Positions 42,377 through 50,706 of a DNA stretch of 64,000 nt are shown here, in pieces. Source of the DNA: Nannocystis punicea (lineage in GTDB: Bacteria > Myxococcota_A > Polyangia > Nannocystales > Nannocystaceae); the NCBI RefSeq assembly GCF_026965555.1, contig NZ_CP114040.1, positions 7,254,001-7,318,000 on the forward strand. Direction: 5' to 3'. Position 1 is the first letter of the stretch; every line of letters starts with the position of its first letter. A program made the position numbers and the translations under genes. Under the pieces are notes generated by a model that ran no database searches, was not told the DNA's origin, and saw only the letters and a program-made list of their open reading frames with translations.

Positions 42377-42405
42377 GTAGTACTACAGGTGTAGTAACCA
42401 GTCAA
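42377..42405 (-). promoter_or_regulatory. Promoter of the blaI-blaR1 operon
   Basis: On the minus strand TTGACT (42400-42405) and TACTAC (42377-42382) are separated by 17 bases. The operator lies over the spacer and -10 region, so bound repressor would block RNA polymerase directly. Confidence 0.6.
42381..42396. promoter_or_regulatory. BlaI-type operator TACTACA-GG-TGTAGTA
   Basis: Perfect 7-2-7 dyad with the TACA/TGTA core that is the established binding element of BlaI, MecI and CopY repressors. It is 15 bases before the repressor ATG. No second copy was seen elsewhere in the window. Confidence 0.9.
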
Positions 42406-42655
42406 GCGAGAATTTCGCGTCCTGGCGGCCCTCCAGAGCATATGCGCGGATTCGCTCGGACCTGCACTTTCGACCAGGTCGAGAGCTGCATGCGCACGAC
42501 GCGCCGACCGATTTTCCCCTTCCTTATAAGGCCCGGCCGTCGCTCTCATGCCTTAAAAGACAAGTTCAATCGAGCATGTTCTATTGCACATGCCTTTATC
42601 GACATGTCCCGAAGCTCATGCCGATTCCATCGCGCCGGGATTCACCTCGATCGGC
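42397..42655. other. Intergenic region with CATG-rich island
   Basis: No gene. The stretch 42547-42620 has five CATG tetramers, including GAGCATG and GACATGTCC forms. It lies 35-110 bases beyond the end of the pseudokinase/TPR gene (minus strand), so it may help terminate or stabilise that transcript. Confidence 0.5.
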
Positions 42656-44182
42656 TCACGCGCCGAACACTCGCGCGAACTTCTCGCGCTGCGCCGCGTC
42701 GTCGGGCGAGCGGCGCAGCAGCGCGAGCGCCTGCTCTCTCGCCTCCTCCGCGCGACCGAGTCGCAGCAGGCTGCCGACCAGCGCCCAGACGTATCGCGGC
42801 TCGTCCGGCGCGAGGGCGACCGATCGGGCCTCGTAGTCGGCCGCGGCCGCCACGTGACCGCAGCGGAACAGCGCCGCGCCGAGCGCGTGGGCGCGGGCGG
42901 CGGTCGGGGCCAGCGTGAACGCCTCCAGCAGCGCGTCCATCGCCTCGACCGGCTCGTCGTCGTGCAGCGCGAGCAAGCCGCCGACCTCCAGCGCGTGCGC
43001 CAGATCGGCCGGCGCCACCCGCTCCGCGGTGCCCACGATCACGCCATTGTTGTCCCGCACCACTCCGCCCGCCGCAAACGTCGCGCGGGCCGCGACGGTG
43101 GCCGTCGCCAGTCCGGCACGAGCCGCGGCGCGCTGCCCCAGTCGATCGCGCAGGACCGCCCGCGTGGCCGCGTACGTGACGCACGGATCGAGCTTCAGCG
43201 CCCGCTCGACGTCCTCCAGCGCCAGCGCCGGCTCGCCCGCGGCGGCTCTGCGGGTGGCCCGCTGGTGATACGCGCACGCCAGCGGCAGGGCCACGTACGC
43301 CGCGTTCTTGCGCGAGATCGACGGCAGCGTCGCCTCGCCGTCGCGGATGATCGCGTCCCAGTCGCGCTCGCGCTTCGGCACCGTGCGCACGACCGGCATC
43401 GCCTCGATCCGCGCCGCGCACTCGACCGGCTCGGCCACCAGCGGCAAGAACAGCCGCGCCAGCGCCGGCATGTCCGCGCACTCCGTCGCCTTGCGACGGA
43501 TCCGCTCGAGCTCGTCCCTGCCCGCTCGCTCGTGCGGCCCGAGCAGCTCTGCGAACAGCTCGACCACGGCTCGCCGCGCGACCGTGATCGGCGAGTCCTC
43601 CGTCCTTCGCGGCGCGGGCCGTTTCTTCCCCGTGGGGTTGCGCGCGCGCTCGGCGAGCTGGCGGTCGAGCGAATCGAGGGCCCACTGCCCCGGCAGCAAC
43701 CAGGCGATCCGCCACACCCCGTCGCGCTCGCTCAGGCGCAGGTGGCTCGGCCCGAAGTACGGCGCGGCCTCGCCGAGCGCGTGCATCTGCGCCACGACCT
43801 CGCACGCCTGCACCGCGCACGCGGCCGCGTCGGCCGCCCGCAGCTGCGGTCGTGGACGCGCCGGCGGCGGCTCGGCGTACACGATCCCCGGCCCCGCGTG
43901 CAGCACCGGGACGATGAACGGCGACCGCGACGCCATCACCGCGCGCGCCCGGACCTCGGTCTCCACGTTCGCCACCCACCCCACCGGATGGCCGCGCAGC
44001 GCGATCCACACCCGCTGCTTCGTCTCGATCTCGACGCCGTGCAGCCACAGCGACGCCTCCGGCACCGACCCCCGATCGAACGGCCCGATCTCCCACCGCG
44101 CCGCCTCTTGCTGCTGCGCGGCGCTTGCCGGGTCGCGTTCGACCGCGAACCGCTCCGCGTAGACGTGCGCGGCTCGCTTCAT
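42656..44182 (-). CDS. Pseudokinase-like/TPR protein (508 aa)
   Basis: The N-terminal about 230 residues follow the layout of bacterial Ser/Thr kinase-like domains (ASLWLHGVEIETKQRVWIAL, then VRARAVMASRSPFIVPVLHAG, AACAVQACEVVAQMHALGEA) but I find no catalytic HRD, DFG or Gly-rich loop, so it would be a pseudokinase; this is inference from shape. The C-terminal half carries TPR-like pairs (ALALEDVERALKLDPCVTYA, ALEVGGLLALHDDEPVEAMD, APTAARAHALGAALFRCGHV, APDEPRYVWALVGSLLRLGR). The ATG overlaps the stop of an upstream membrane-protein gene by four bases (ATGA), so both are made from one transcript. Likely a scaffold. Confidence 0.55.
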   Translation of the reverse strand: MKRAAHVYAERFAVERDPASAAQQQEAARWEIGPFDRGSVPEASLWLHGVEIETKQRVWIALRGHPVGWVANVETEVRARAVMASRSPFIVPVLHAGPGIVYAEPPPARPRPQLRAADAAACAVQACEVVAQMHALGEAAPYFGPSHLRLSERDGVWRIAWLLPGQWALDSLDRQLAERARNPTGKKRPAPRRTEDSPITVARRAVVELFAELLGPHERAGRDELERIRRKATECADMPALARLFLPLVAEPVECAARIEAMPVVRTVPKRERDWDAIIRDGEATLPSISRKNAAYVALPLACAYHQRATRRAAAGEPALALEDVERALKLDPCVTYAATRAVLRDRLGQRAAARAGLATATVAARATFAAGGVVRDNNGVIVGTAERVAPADLAHALEVGGLLALHDDEPVEAMDALLEAFTLAPTAARAHALGAALFRCGHVAAAADYEARSVALAPDEPRYVWALVGSLLRLGRAEEAREQALALLRRSPDDAAQREKFARVFGA

Positions 44183-44442
44183 CCGCACACCTGCGCCGCC
44201 GGCTGGCGCAGACGCAGCGCCGAGGCCGTCGCCACCGCGACCGCCAGCAGCACCACGAGCGGCAGCGTCGGCAGCTCCTTCTCCGGCGGCGGCTCGGGCA
44301 TCGGCGGCGGCGTCTCCTTCCACTCCGACGGTCGCCGCGGCTCAGGAATGATGTCGGCGCGCGCCTCCGCGGCCGTCAGCCCCAGCGCGCCGGCCATGAC
44401 CACACGAATCAACCACCGCTCCGGGCGAGATCGAGGCATCAC
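44179..44442 (-). CDS. Small signal-peptide/single-membrane-span protein (87 aa)
   Basis: Residues 1-30 form a signal peptide ending AEARADII. A Pro/Glu-rich stretch (EPRRPSEWKETPPPMPEPPP) precedes one hydrophobic segment (LPLVVLLAVAVATASAL) and a short tail (RLRQPAAQVCG), so it spans the membrane once. The opening after cleavage (ADIIPEPRRP) recalls the ADVIRRPPDD of the MYXO-CTERM protein at 34189-34977. The last four bases overlap the start of the pseudokinase/TPR gene, showing that the two are co-translated. It could anchor or signal through that partner. Confidence 0.55.
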   Translation of the reverse strand: MMPRSRPERWLIRVVMAGALGLTAAEARADIIPEPRRPSEWKETPPPMPEPPPEKELPTLPLVVLLAVAVATASALRLRQPAAQVCG

Positions 44443-44731
44443 CCGGCGAGGATACTCGCCCGAGCCGCCCGCGCACAGACCCGCGGCTCCACGCGGTGCG
44501 CCGAGGCAGGCGCCAGCGAACGCGCGCGTGAAACCTTTTGGCCCCTTCGAAGCTCGGCACGCCTGGTTTCATCGCCCCACGCGCTCGGGCGACGCGTCCG
44601 TGTGCGGGTGTGCTCGCGTGACTCGGCGCCCCGCAGTGATCCGCTGCCCCGCCTCTCGCAGCTACTCCCTCGCGGCGCGGCGACGCGGACGGCCTTCGGG
44701 CCCGCGAATCGACGCACCGCGTAGGATTATC
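44443..44731. other. Divergent intergenic region
   Basis: Promoters for the small membrane-protein/pseudokinase pair (left) and the Thr-linker lipoprotein (right) must lie in these 289 bases. I see no clear -35/-10 pair and no gene. Confidence 0.4.
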
Positions 44732-45475
44732 ATGTCCACCCGAATCTTCGTATCCACCTTTGCGATGCTCCTGTTCACCGGCGCCTGCGGCGACGACGGC
44801 GACGGCCCGCAGGACACCACCGACGCGACCACGGACGCCTCGACCACCGACGCCTCGACCACCACCGACGCCGCGAGCACCACCGACGACACCGCGGAGC
44901 CGCCTCCCACCACCTCCAGCGCGAGCGCCACGGGCGACGGCGAGACCACCACGGCGGCGACCACCGGCGACCCGACCACCGACACCGGCGTCACCACCGA
45001 CAAGCCCGAGCCCGATCCCGCCGTCCTCGCCGCCTGCCAGGCCTACTGCGAGCGCTGGGGCGAGTGCGGCTTCCAGCCCGACCTCGAGGGCTGCGTCGAG
45101 GGCTGCAACAGCAATCAATTCGGCCTCGTCGGCGAATGCAAGCAGGCCAACCTCGACCTCCTCGCCTGCACCGTCGCCCTGAGCTGCGAGGAGCTCCTGG
45201 CCTCGCTCGAGGAGGGCGGGGCGTGCGGCGAGCAGGAGGCCGCAGTGACCGACGCGTGTGCCGGGGACGAGTGCGCCCAGAGCGTGTTCGGGGGCGACGA
45301 CGCGTGCGAGCTGCAGTTCGAGTGCCCCGACGCGCCGCTGCAGCAGATGATCTGCGACGGTCCGACCTGCACCTGCCTCGAGGGCGGCGAGAACATCGGC
45401 GAGTGCCCGGCCGAGGGCGTGTGCGCCTCCGGCGACGGCATCTTCGCCGCGGCCGCGCGCTGCTGCGGCTTCTGA
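44732..45475 (+). CDS. Thr-linker lipoprotein with Cys-rich domain (247 aa)
   Basis: AGGA six bases before the ATG. The signal VSTFAMLLFTGAC has a lipobox and is followed by a 75-residue linker of Thr, Asp and Ala (TTDATTDASTTDASTTTDAA and onward). The mature domain of 150 residues has about 20 Cys (CQAYCERWGECGF, CVEGC, ECKQ, CTVALSCEELL, CGE, CPDA, CDGPTCTCLEGG, CCGF), a disulfide-rich module of unknown fold. Proteins with this build are numerous in Nannocystis-like genomes, and this window has several. Outer-membrane surface location is expected. Confidence 0.8.
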   Translation: MSTRIFVSTFAMLLFTGACGDDGDGPQDTTDATTDASTTDASTTTDAASTTDDTAEPPPTTSSASATGDGETTTAATTGDPTTDTGVTTDKPEPDPAVLAACQAYCERWGECGFQPDLEGCVEGCNSNQFGLVGECKQANLDLLACTVALSCEELLASLEEGGACGEQEAAVTDACAGDECAQSVFGGDDACELQFECPDAPLQQMICDGPTCTCLEGGENIGECPAEGVCASGDGIFAAAARCCGF

Positions 45476-45569
45476 GCCCTCGGGCCGCCAGCAGTCGCGC
45501 TCGGCGGGGCGCGTCCTCGCGCCGCACGACCGCTTGAGCCGCAGCTCGACCTCGCGTCACCATGGCGTC

Positions 45570-47087
45570 ATGCCGACCGCCGACGCTGGCGTCCACCCGC
45601 ATCGCCGACCTCCGTCGAGCCCGTCGTGCGCGCGCACGGGCTCGTACATCGCGGCGCTGCTGCTCGCCACGGCCTGTCCCGGCGGCGACGCGAGCACCAC
45701 CGACGAACCGACGACCACCACCCTCGTCACGACCAGCCCCACGACGACCGCGACGCCCACCACCGACGCCGCACCGACGACCTCGACCTCCACCACCGAC
45801 GCCGCTCCGACGACCTCGACCTCGACGACCTCCACCACCGGCGACGCTCCCACCACCACCGGTTTCGACCCGAGCACCACGCTCCCCGAAACATCTGCGA
45901 GCACCACCGGGGACGAGCCGCCGCCCAGCGTCGCGCTCGCGCTGATCACCGACGACAACCGCGCCTACGTCGAGATGCACGGCGGCTGGGGCCCGCACCT
46001 GCGCGGGCTCATGCGCGCGCCCGACGACAGCCTGTGGTTCCACGTCGACGCCGGCGAGGATGTCTACCACAACCGCACCATCCGCTACTTCCGCCGCGGC
46101 GCCGGCGAGCCCGCGTGGAGCCTCGTGGCCGAGCAGCCGCACACCGACGGCGTCCAGCAGAACGCCGCCAGCGTGCTGGTCGGCTCCACCATCCTCACCT
46201 ACGGCGTCAACGTCCAGCAGCACTTCCTCGAGGAGTGCTACCTCGACACCGCCGATCCGTCGATTCACGCCTGCAACGCGGTGCTCGTCAGCGGCCAGGT
46301 CTACACCACCCCGCCCTCGTCGAATTACGTCGGCGCGGCCGTCCTCGGGCCCGGCGCGCGGGTCGTGTGGTTTACCGTCGTCGGCGACAACGGCGGCCCC
46401 GGTCAATGGCTGTACACCTACAACTTCGGCGGCGGCTGGAACGGCCCCGTCCAGGTCGACCTCGGCGGCGCCAACGACCTCGGCTACGTCCACGCCATGG
46501 CGACCCCCGGCGGCCAGCCGACGCTCGTCGGCCAGACCTTCACCGGCAAGTACCCCGACGGCACCTACGCCGCGGTGGTCGCCGATGTCACCCTGGGACA
46601 GGTCCCTGCGTTCCTGTCCCTCGAGCCACCCGATCCGGCCGCCCTGGTCCGCAGTGGCGCCGACCTGTACCACGACGCCGCCGGCGACACCCACGTCCTC
46701 GCGACCTTCGACGGCGCAGTCGCCTACTACCACCGCCCCGCGGGCGCCGGCTGGGCCGGCCACACCGCGCCGCTGCACGTGTTCGCCGACACCTACCGGG
46801 CCCGCTTCGCCCGGCCCGCCGGCGATCGCCTGTGGCTGATCCGCGGCAGCGCCGGCGGCCTGGGCGTCCAGCTGCTGCGCGCCCCTTCGCCGGACAGCGG
46901 GCCGGTCGACTGGGCCGCCGCCGAGGTAGTCGAGGTGCCGGAGGCCGGCCCGGGCTTCGGCGCGCCCTCGGCCATCTACGTCGAATCCCCGACCTACCAG
47001 GCCGGCCTCGCCGGCGCGCTCGAGTTCGCCATCTGCGGGTCGTACCAGGTCGGCGACCGGTCGATCTGGCACGGCCGACTCGAATGA
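45570..47087 (+). CDS. Thr-linker lipoprotein with large beta-propeller-like domain (505 aa)
   Basis: Signal GSYIAALLLATAC ends in a lipobox; a Thr/Ala/Ser/Pro linker of 90 residues follows (TTDEPTTTTLVTTSPTTT and onward). The mature 350-residue domain (PPPSVALALITDDNRAYVEM, HLRGLMRAPDDSLWFHVDAG, GARVVWFTVVGDNGGPGQW, GDTHVLATFDGAVAYYHRPA) has repeating strand patterns with Asp-box-like elements typical of six- or seven-bladed propellers, but no known family motif is exact. A start at the ATG removes 12 residues. The final 45 bases of the gene are repeated in the 115-bp duplication that follows the stop. Confidence 0.75.
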   Translation: MPTADAGVHPHRRPPSSPSCARTGSYIAALLLATACPGGDASTTDEPTTTTLVTTSPTTTATPTTDAAPTTSTSTTDAAPTTSTSTTSTTGDAPTTTGFDPSTTLPETSASTTGDEPPPSVALALITDDNRAYVEMHGGWGPHLRGLMRAPDDSLWFHVDAGEDVYHNRTIRYFRRGAGEPAWSLVAEQPHTDGVQQNAASVLVGSTILTYGVNVQQHFLEECYLDTADPSIHACNAVLVSGQVYTTPPSSNYVGAAVLGPGARVVWFTVVGDNGGPGQWLYTYNFGGGWNGPVQVDLGGANDLGYVHAMATPGGQPTLVGQTFTGKYPDGTYAAVVADVTLGQVPAFLSLEPPDPAALVRSGADLYHDAAGDTHVLATFDGAVAYYHRPAGAGWAGHTAPLHVFADTYRARFARPAGDRLWLIRGSAGGLGVQLLRAPSPDSGPVDWAAAEVVEVPEAGPGFGAPSAIYVESPTYQAGLAGALEFAICGSYQVGDRSIWHGRLE

Positions 47088-47276
47088 CATGTCCCTCCGG
47101 ACATCTCTATAAAAAGATGCGCGATGCGATCGCGCCGACATCGAGCGGAGCCGCTCGAGGACCGGGTCGGTGACCGATCGATCTGGACACGGCCGCCTCG
47201 AATCACCCGTCTCGTCGGACATCTCCTCGAAATGGGCGCGAAGCAGCCCGCGCGACGCGAGCGGAGCCGCTCGGAG
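47040..47276. repeat. Imperfect tandem duplication of about 117 bp spanning the gene end
   Basis: Copy A (about 47040-47158) contains the last 45 bases of the lipoprotein gene, its stop and the next 70 bases. Copy B (about 47159-47276) repeats it: CGGTGACCGATCGATCTGG matches CGGCGACCGGTCGATCTGG, followed in each by ACGGCCG and CTCGAAT, and both finish in the hairpin CGAGCGGAGCCGCTCG (47142-47157, 47258-47273). The offset is 116-117 bp. Copy B has lost the coding sense. Confidence 0.85.
47089..47104. terminator. ATGTCC / GGACAT hairpin directly after the stop codon
   Basis: Six-bp perfect stem with loop CTCC, just two bases after the stop of the propeller lipoprotein gene. It belongs to the CATG hairpin family also seen at 11751-11768 and 39740-39765. 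It is followed by an A+T-rich stretch (CTATAAAAAG). Confidence 0.45.
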
Positions 47277-47493
47277 TCTCCGCAGGATGCACCGATGAGG
47301 CCGGTGGGGCTCGCTGGATCCGTCCATACCGACGATGGCGGCGAGCGCCTCACGGTGAACCCAGCGGGTCCCGCTCGCCCTCCCGCGACGCCTGTGCCGC
47401 AGCTCGCCGCCGCGAGTGTCGTGAGCTTTCGAGGCGGCCGACGATGGTTCTCCTGCAGGCGGACGAGCTGCGCCCTGGCCCGTGCCTTGCAAA
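47105..47493. other. Intergenic region dominated by the duplication
   Basis: Apart from the duplicated segment no gene or clear promoter is recognised before the next lipoprotein gene. Confidence 0.4.
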
Positions 47494-48006
47494 ATGCTCC
47501 TCGTGCGCACGCTCGGCCTCCTCGCAGCCCTCCTCTTCCTCGTCGACTGCGGTCCCAAGGCGCCCGGGGAGGACACCGGGGGCAGCGACACCGGCCCCTC
47601 GACGACGGTCGACGATCCGCCCGCGAGCACCAGCACGACCGCGACTTCCGGCACGGGCGTCACCACCGAGACGGGCCCCGACACGACCGGCGACACCTCC
47701 GTCGGAGGCCTGTGTTTCGGGCAAGAGGCCGGCCACGTCTGGACCTGCCAGTGCACCTCGGTGCTCGGGCCCTGGACCCCCTTCAACGACGCCTGCGACA
47801 AGTTCGAGGGCGGCGCCGTCGATTGGGCGGAGTGGCTCTGCGAGACCTACGCCGACGAAGAGCCGAGCACCGGCGCCGAGACGACCGATGGCACCACCGG
47901 GGGCGTCCTGCCCGACAACCCCACCACCGGCGATCCGACCGGCTCGCTCGGCTGCGATTGCACGTGCCGAATCACCGAAGAGTGCTGCGACGATTCGAAG
48001 CCCTGA
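47494..48006 (+). CDS. Thr-linker small lipoprotein (170 aa)
   Basis: ATG (a GTG four codons earlier is also possible) opens a signal LLAALLFLVDC with a lipobox, followed by a 60-residue Thr/Asp/Ser/Pro-rich linker (GGSDTGPSTTVDDPPASTST). A Cys-containing core (GLCFGQEAGHVWTCQCTSVL, NDACDKFEG, WLCETYADE), a second Thr-rich stretch, and a Cys-rich end (GCDCTCRITEECCDDSKP) complete it. It resembles the larger sister proteins but with only about 90 residues of Cys-rich domain. Surface-exposed; function unknown. Confidence 0.7.
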   Translation: MLLVRTLGLLAALLFLVDCGPKAPGEDTGGSDTGPSTTVDDPPASTSTTATSGTGVTTETGPDTTGDTSVGGLCFGQEAGHVWTCQCTSVLGPWTPFNDACDKFEGGAVDWAEWLCETYADEEPSTGAETTDGTTGGVLPDNPTTGDPTGSLGCDCTCRITEECCDDSKP

Positions 48007-48610
48007 TCGCGCGATCGCGGCGCCCCGAAGGACGCACCCCGGCGCCGACCTGCCCGCACGACCGCGGCCGCTCGCGCAGCGGGCCTCGACCGAAGATTCA
48101 CTCGCCGGCGCGAGAGCTCGCCACACGAAGTCCGGCGAATCGCCGATTGTGCAATCGGCCTGCCCGCCCCGCCGGCCCAATCGCGTTCGCGCGATGCCGA
48201 CATACGACTCACCCGGATTGTGCAATCGGGCCCCGTCTCGCCGGCCCAATCGCGTTCGCGCGATGCCGAGATCCTGCTCGTACGGATCGTGCAATCGGTC
48301 TGCCGGCCCTGCCCAATCGCGTTCGCGCGATGCGGACACGGCTGCTCGCACGACGCGTCTCTGTCGGCTTCGCGCTCGCGGCTCGTCGCGATTCCCTCGC
48401 CCCGGCGCTCGTCGCCGGGGCGCAGGGTGGAAGTCCTCAACCGCCTCATCTCCGGCGCGGTCTCGAGCGCGGGTCCGACCGAGCTCGTCCTGCGCTCTTT
48501 CCCGACCCCCTCACGCCGGCCGCCCAGCCGTCCCCGCCTCACGGCCCTTCCGCGGCCCGTGGAGCGCCCCCGCGCTTGTCTCGATCGAGGGTTTCTGCTC
48601 TCATCTCGGG
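48007..48610. other. 604-bp intergenic region containing the 70-bp repeat array
   Basis: No gene. The array at 48145-48335 occupies its centre. The remainder is unremarkable G+C-rich DNA. Confidence 0.6.
48145..48335. repeat. Three-copy array of about 70-bp double-hairpin repeats
   Basis: Units start at 48145, 48216 and 48285 (spacing 71 and 69). Each has a first dyad GATTG-TG-CAATC (third copy GATCG-TG-CAATC), and about 25 bases later a second dyad ATCGCG-TTCG-CGCGAT inside CAATCGCGTTCGCGCGATG, which is identical in all three copies. The stretch between the dyads and the last 15 bases of each unit differ among copies. Confidence 0.9.
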
Positions 48611-50134
48611 ATGCGTGGTCCTACTCATCTTCGCCGAGATTTCAGCGCAATTACCCTCGCCATCGTCGCGGCGATTCACGGATGCGGCGACGCCGGCAGC
48701 GGCACGATGAGCGACGGCACGGCCACCCAGGGCACGAACCCGACCGGCACGGCAGGCACGATGACCGACCCCGGCACCGGCACCGCCACGCAGACCACGG
48801 ACGAGCCGCCCACCGGCACCGGCACGCAGGGCGAGACGCAGGGCACCAGCACCACCGCGCCGACCACCACTGCGCCGACCACCACCACCACGCCGACCGG
48901 CACCACCACCGAGGGCGTCACCGCCACGGACGGCACCGCGAGCACCGACGGCACCGCGACGACTGCGACCACCACCACGACCGGCGGCATGAAGCTCGAC
49001 ATGGGCGGTCCGCCGGTCTGTCCGCCCGACGGTCAGGCCGTCACCTTCGATTACATTTGGATCGCCAACACCACCCAGGGCACCGTCTCGAAGATCAACA
49101 CGATGACGGGCGTCGAGGAGGGCCGCTATTACACCAACCCGGTGCCCAACAGCGGCGAGCCCTCGCGCACCTCGGTCAATCAGTTCGGCGACGTCGCGGT
49201 CAGCAACCGCAACCCGGGCAGCGTCACCAAGGTCATGGCATTGCCGGAGAAGTGCGTCGACAACAACGGCAACGGCATGATCGACACCTCCACCGGGCCC
49301 AACGACATCCGCCCGTGGGGTCAAGACGAATGCGTGGTGTGGCACACCCCGCTGCCGCTGGCCGACGGCTATTACGGCGGCGCGCGGCCGACCGCGTGGG
49401 AGGGCGTGGCCCAGGACCCGGTCAGCTGCGAGACGCCGGTGCCGCGGCTGTGGGTCGGCTACAAGGACGTGACCGGCGTCGCCCACTTCGCCCGCCTCGC
49501 CGGCGACACCGGCGCGATCCTCGACGACGTCCAGCGCGCCGGCTGGACCACCAATTCGTTCGGCCCCTACGGCGGCGCGGTCAACTCCGCCGGCGACCTG
49601 TTCGTCATCGGCTACGACAACGAGGTCTCGATCCGCATCGACGCAGCCACCCTCGCCATCGAGGAGATCGGCCTCTCCCCCGGCCAGTACAAGTACGGCA
49701 TGGGCGTCGACCAGAACGGCAACATGTGGGTCGGCAGCTTCTCCGGCACCGACCACATGTACTTCTACGACCCGGTCGCCAAGCAGTGGCAGGGCATGGG
49801 CAACGGCGGCAACAACGGCGGCGGCGCGCTCGGCATCGCCGTCGACGACGAGAACCGCGTCTGGGGCGCTGCCAACGGCCCCTGCCGCCTCATCGAGCTC
49901 GACGGCGACACCAAGACCTGGACCAATCAGAACATCGCCCTGCCCGACTGCGGCTCGCCCTGGGGCGTCAGCATCGACAACGAGGGCTACGTGTGGGTCG
50001 TCGACAAGGCCAACAAGGCCTACAAGGTCGACCCCGACACCTACGAGATCAAGCTGGTCGTCACCGGCCTCATCAACCCCTACACCTATTCGGACATGAC
50101 CGGCCAGGGCCTCAAGCTGGTCCTCCCGCAGTGA
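48611..50134 (+). CDS. Thr-linker lipoprotein with NHL/Vgb-like beta-propeller (507 aa)
   Basis: Signal TLAIVAAIHGC with a lipobox, followed by a 95-residue Thr/Gly/Ala linker (GTATQGTNPTGTAGTMTD and onward). The mature domain contains repeated strand patterns DYIWIANTTQGTVSKINTMT, NQFGDVAVSNRNPGSVTK, YGGAVNSAGDLFVIGYDN, YKYGMGVDQNGNMWVGSF, GALGIAVDDENRVWGAANGP and PWGVSIDNEGYVWVVDKANK, which are the blades of a propeller like virginiamycin B lyase or NHL-repeat proteins. A calcium-loop-like DNNGNGMIDTS interrupts the second blade. No catalytic residues could be assigned. Secreted or outer-membrane; probably ligand binding. Confidence 0.82.
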   Translation: MRGPTHLRRDFSAITLAIVAAIHGCGDAGSGTMSDGTATQGTNPTGTAGTMTDPGTGTATQTTDEPPTGTGTQGETQGTSTTAPTTTAPTTTTTPTGTTTEGVTATDGTASTDGTATTATTTTTGGMKLDMGGPPVCPPDGQAVTFDYIWIANTTQGTVSKINTMTGVEEGRYYTNPVPNSGEPSRTSVNQFGDVAVSNRNPGSVTKVMALPEKCVDNNGNGMIDTSTGPNDIRPWGQDECVVWHTPLPLADGYYGGARPTAWEGVAQDPVSCETPVPRLWVGYKDVTGVAHFARLAGDTGAILDDVQRAGWTTNSFGPYGGAVNSAGDLFVIGYDNEVSIRIDAATLAIEEIGLSPGQYKYGMGVDQNGNMWVGSFSGTDHMYFYDPVAKQWQGMGNGGNNGGGALGIAVDDENRVWGAANGPCRLIELDGDTKTWTNQNIALPDCGSPWGVSIDNEGYVWVVDKANKAYKVDPDTYEIKLVVTGLINPYTYSDMTGQGLKLVLPQ

Positions 50135-50376
50135 CGCGGGCCGCAGCCGAGCCCGGCTCGGGCGAGGCTCCTCGCCTCACGTCCGCGCGAGGATCCGTCG
50201 CGCCCTGCACTCGCTCACGCGCGAATCGCACGAGTTCGCGCGGCCTGGCGCGCGCGTGCGTGGCGGGGGCCGCGGTCGTACAGATGCGGACGGAAATGCT
50301 GATTCACGGCGAGGCGGTCTCGCCGTGATTTTGCCGCTCCAGGGCGCGCAGGCTCCTGTGCCCCGCGGGTGCGGTC

Positions 50377-50706
50377 CTACGAATTTTGGCGGCCCGCTGT
50401 GGAGCTCTTCGGCTTGGGCGGGACATTGTACGTCTTCGGGGTCTCTCCTCTCCGGAGAATGATCGGCGCGTCGTTTGCATCGTTCAAATAATAAATGTGA
50501 AGTTCTTCGCTCCCGACCGTCACGCTGCCGTACATCGGAAACCCGTCCGGGTAACCATATTCACGCGACCACGCCTCGAACGCACCGCCTCCGTCTGGAC
50601 CCCTGTGCCAGTTTTTGCCGGGCTTCGCCTCGGGAAACGACTTGATGTTGAGCGCTTGAGCGATCTGCTCCGTGGTCACTGGAGAATCCTGGGCCGGCAT
50701 TGTCAT
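50377..50706 (-). CDS. Small hypothetical protein with perfect Shine-Dalgarno (109 aa)
   Basis: The ATG has AGGAGG (minus strand, 50713-50718) at 6-base spacing, the best ribosome binding site in the window. The protein (TTEQIAQALNIKSFPEAKPG, WHRGPDGGGAFEAWSREYGY, VGSEELHIYYLNDANDAPII) is small, mixed alpha/beta and cytosolic, with no signal and no known family. Its base composition is visibly lower in G+C than its neighbours, pointing to recent gain. No partner gene sits within an operon. Could be an immunity- or effector-like small protein, but there is no support for that. Confidence 0.6.
   Translation of the reverse strand: MTMPAQDSPVTTEQIAQALNIKSFPEAKPGKNWHRGPDGGGAFEAWSREYGYPDGFPMYGSVTVGSEELHIYYLNDANDAPIILRRGETPKTYNVPPKPKSSTAGRQNS

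Noticed and set aside
42584..44731. N-terminal extension of the lipoprotein that starts at 44732
   Set aside because: The frame is open for over 2 kb upstream but this is antisense to the pseudokinase gene and Arg-rich; the lipoprotein signal, ribosome binding site and domain begin at 44732.
48145..48335. Possible CRISPR array
   Set aside because: Only three units, repeats not identical, and the variable parts between conserved stems are about 15-25 bases and not of spacer length. No cas genes in the window.
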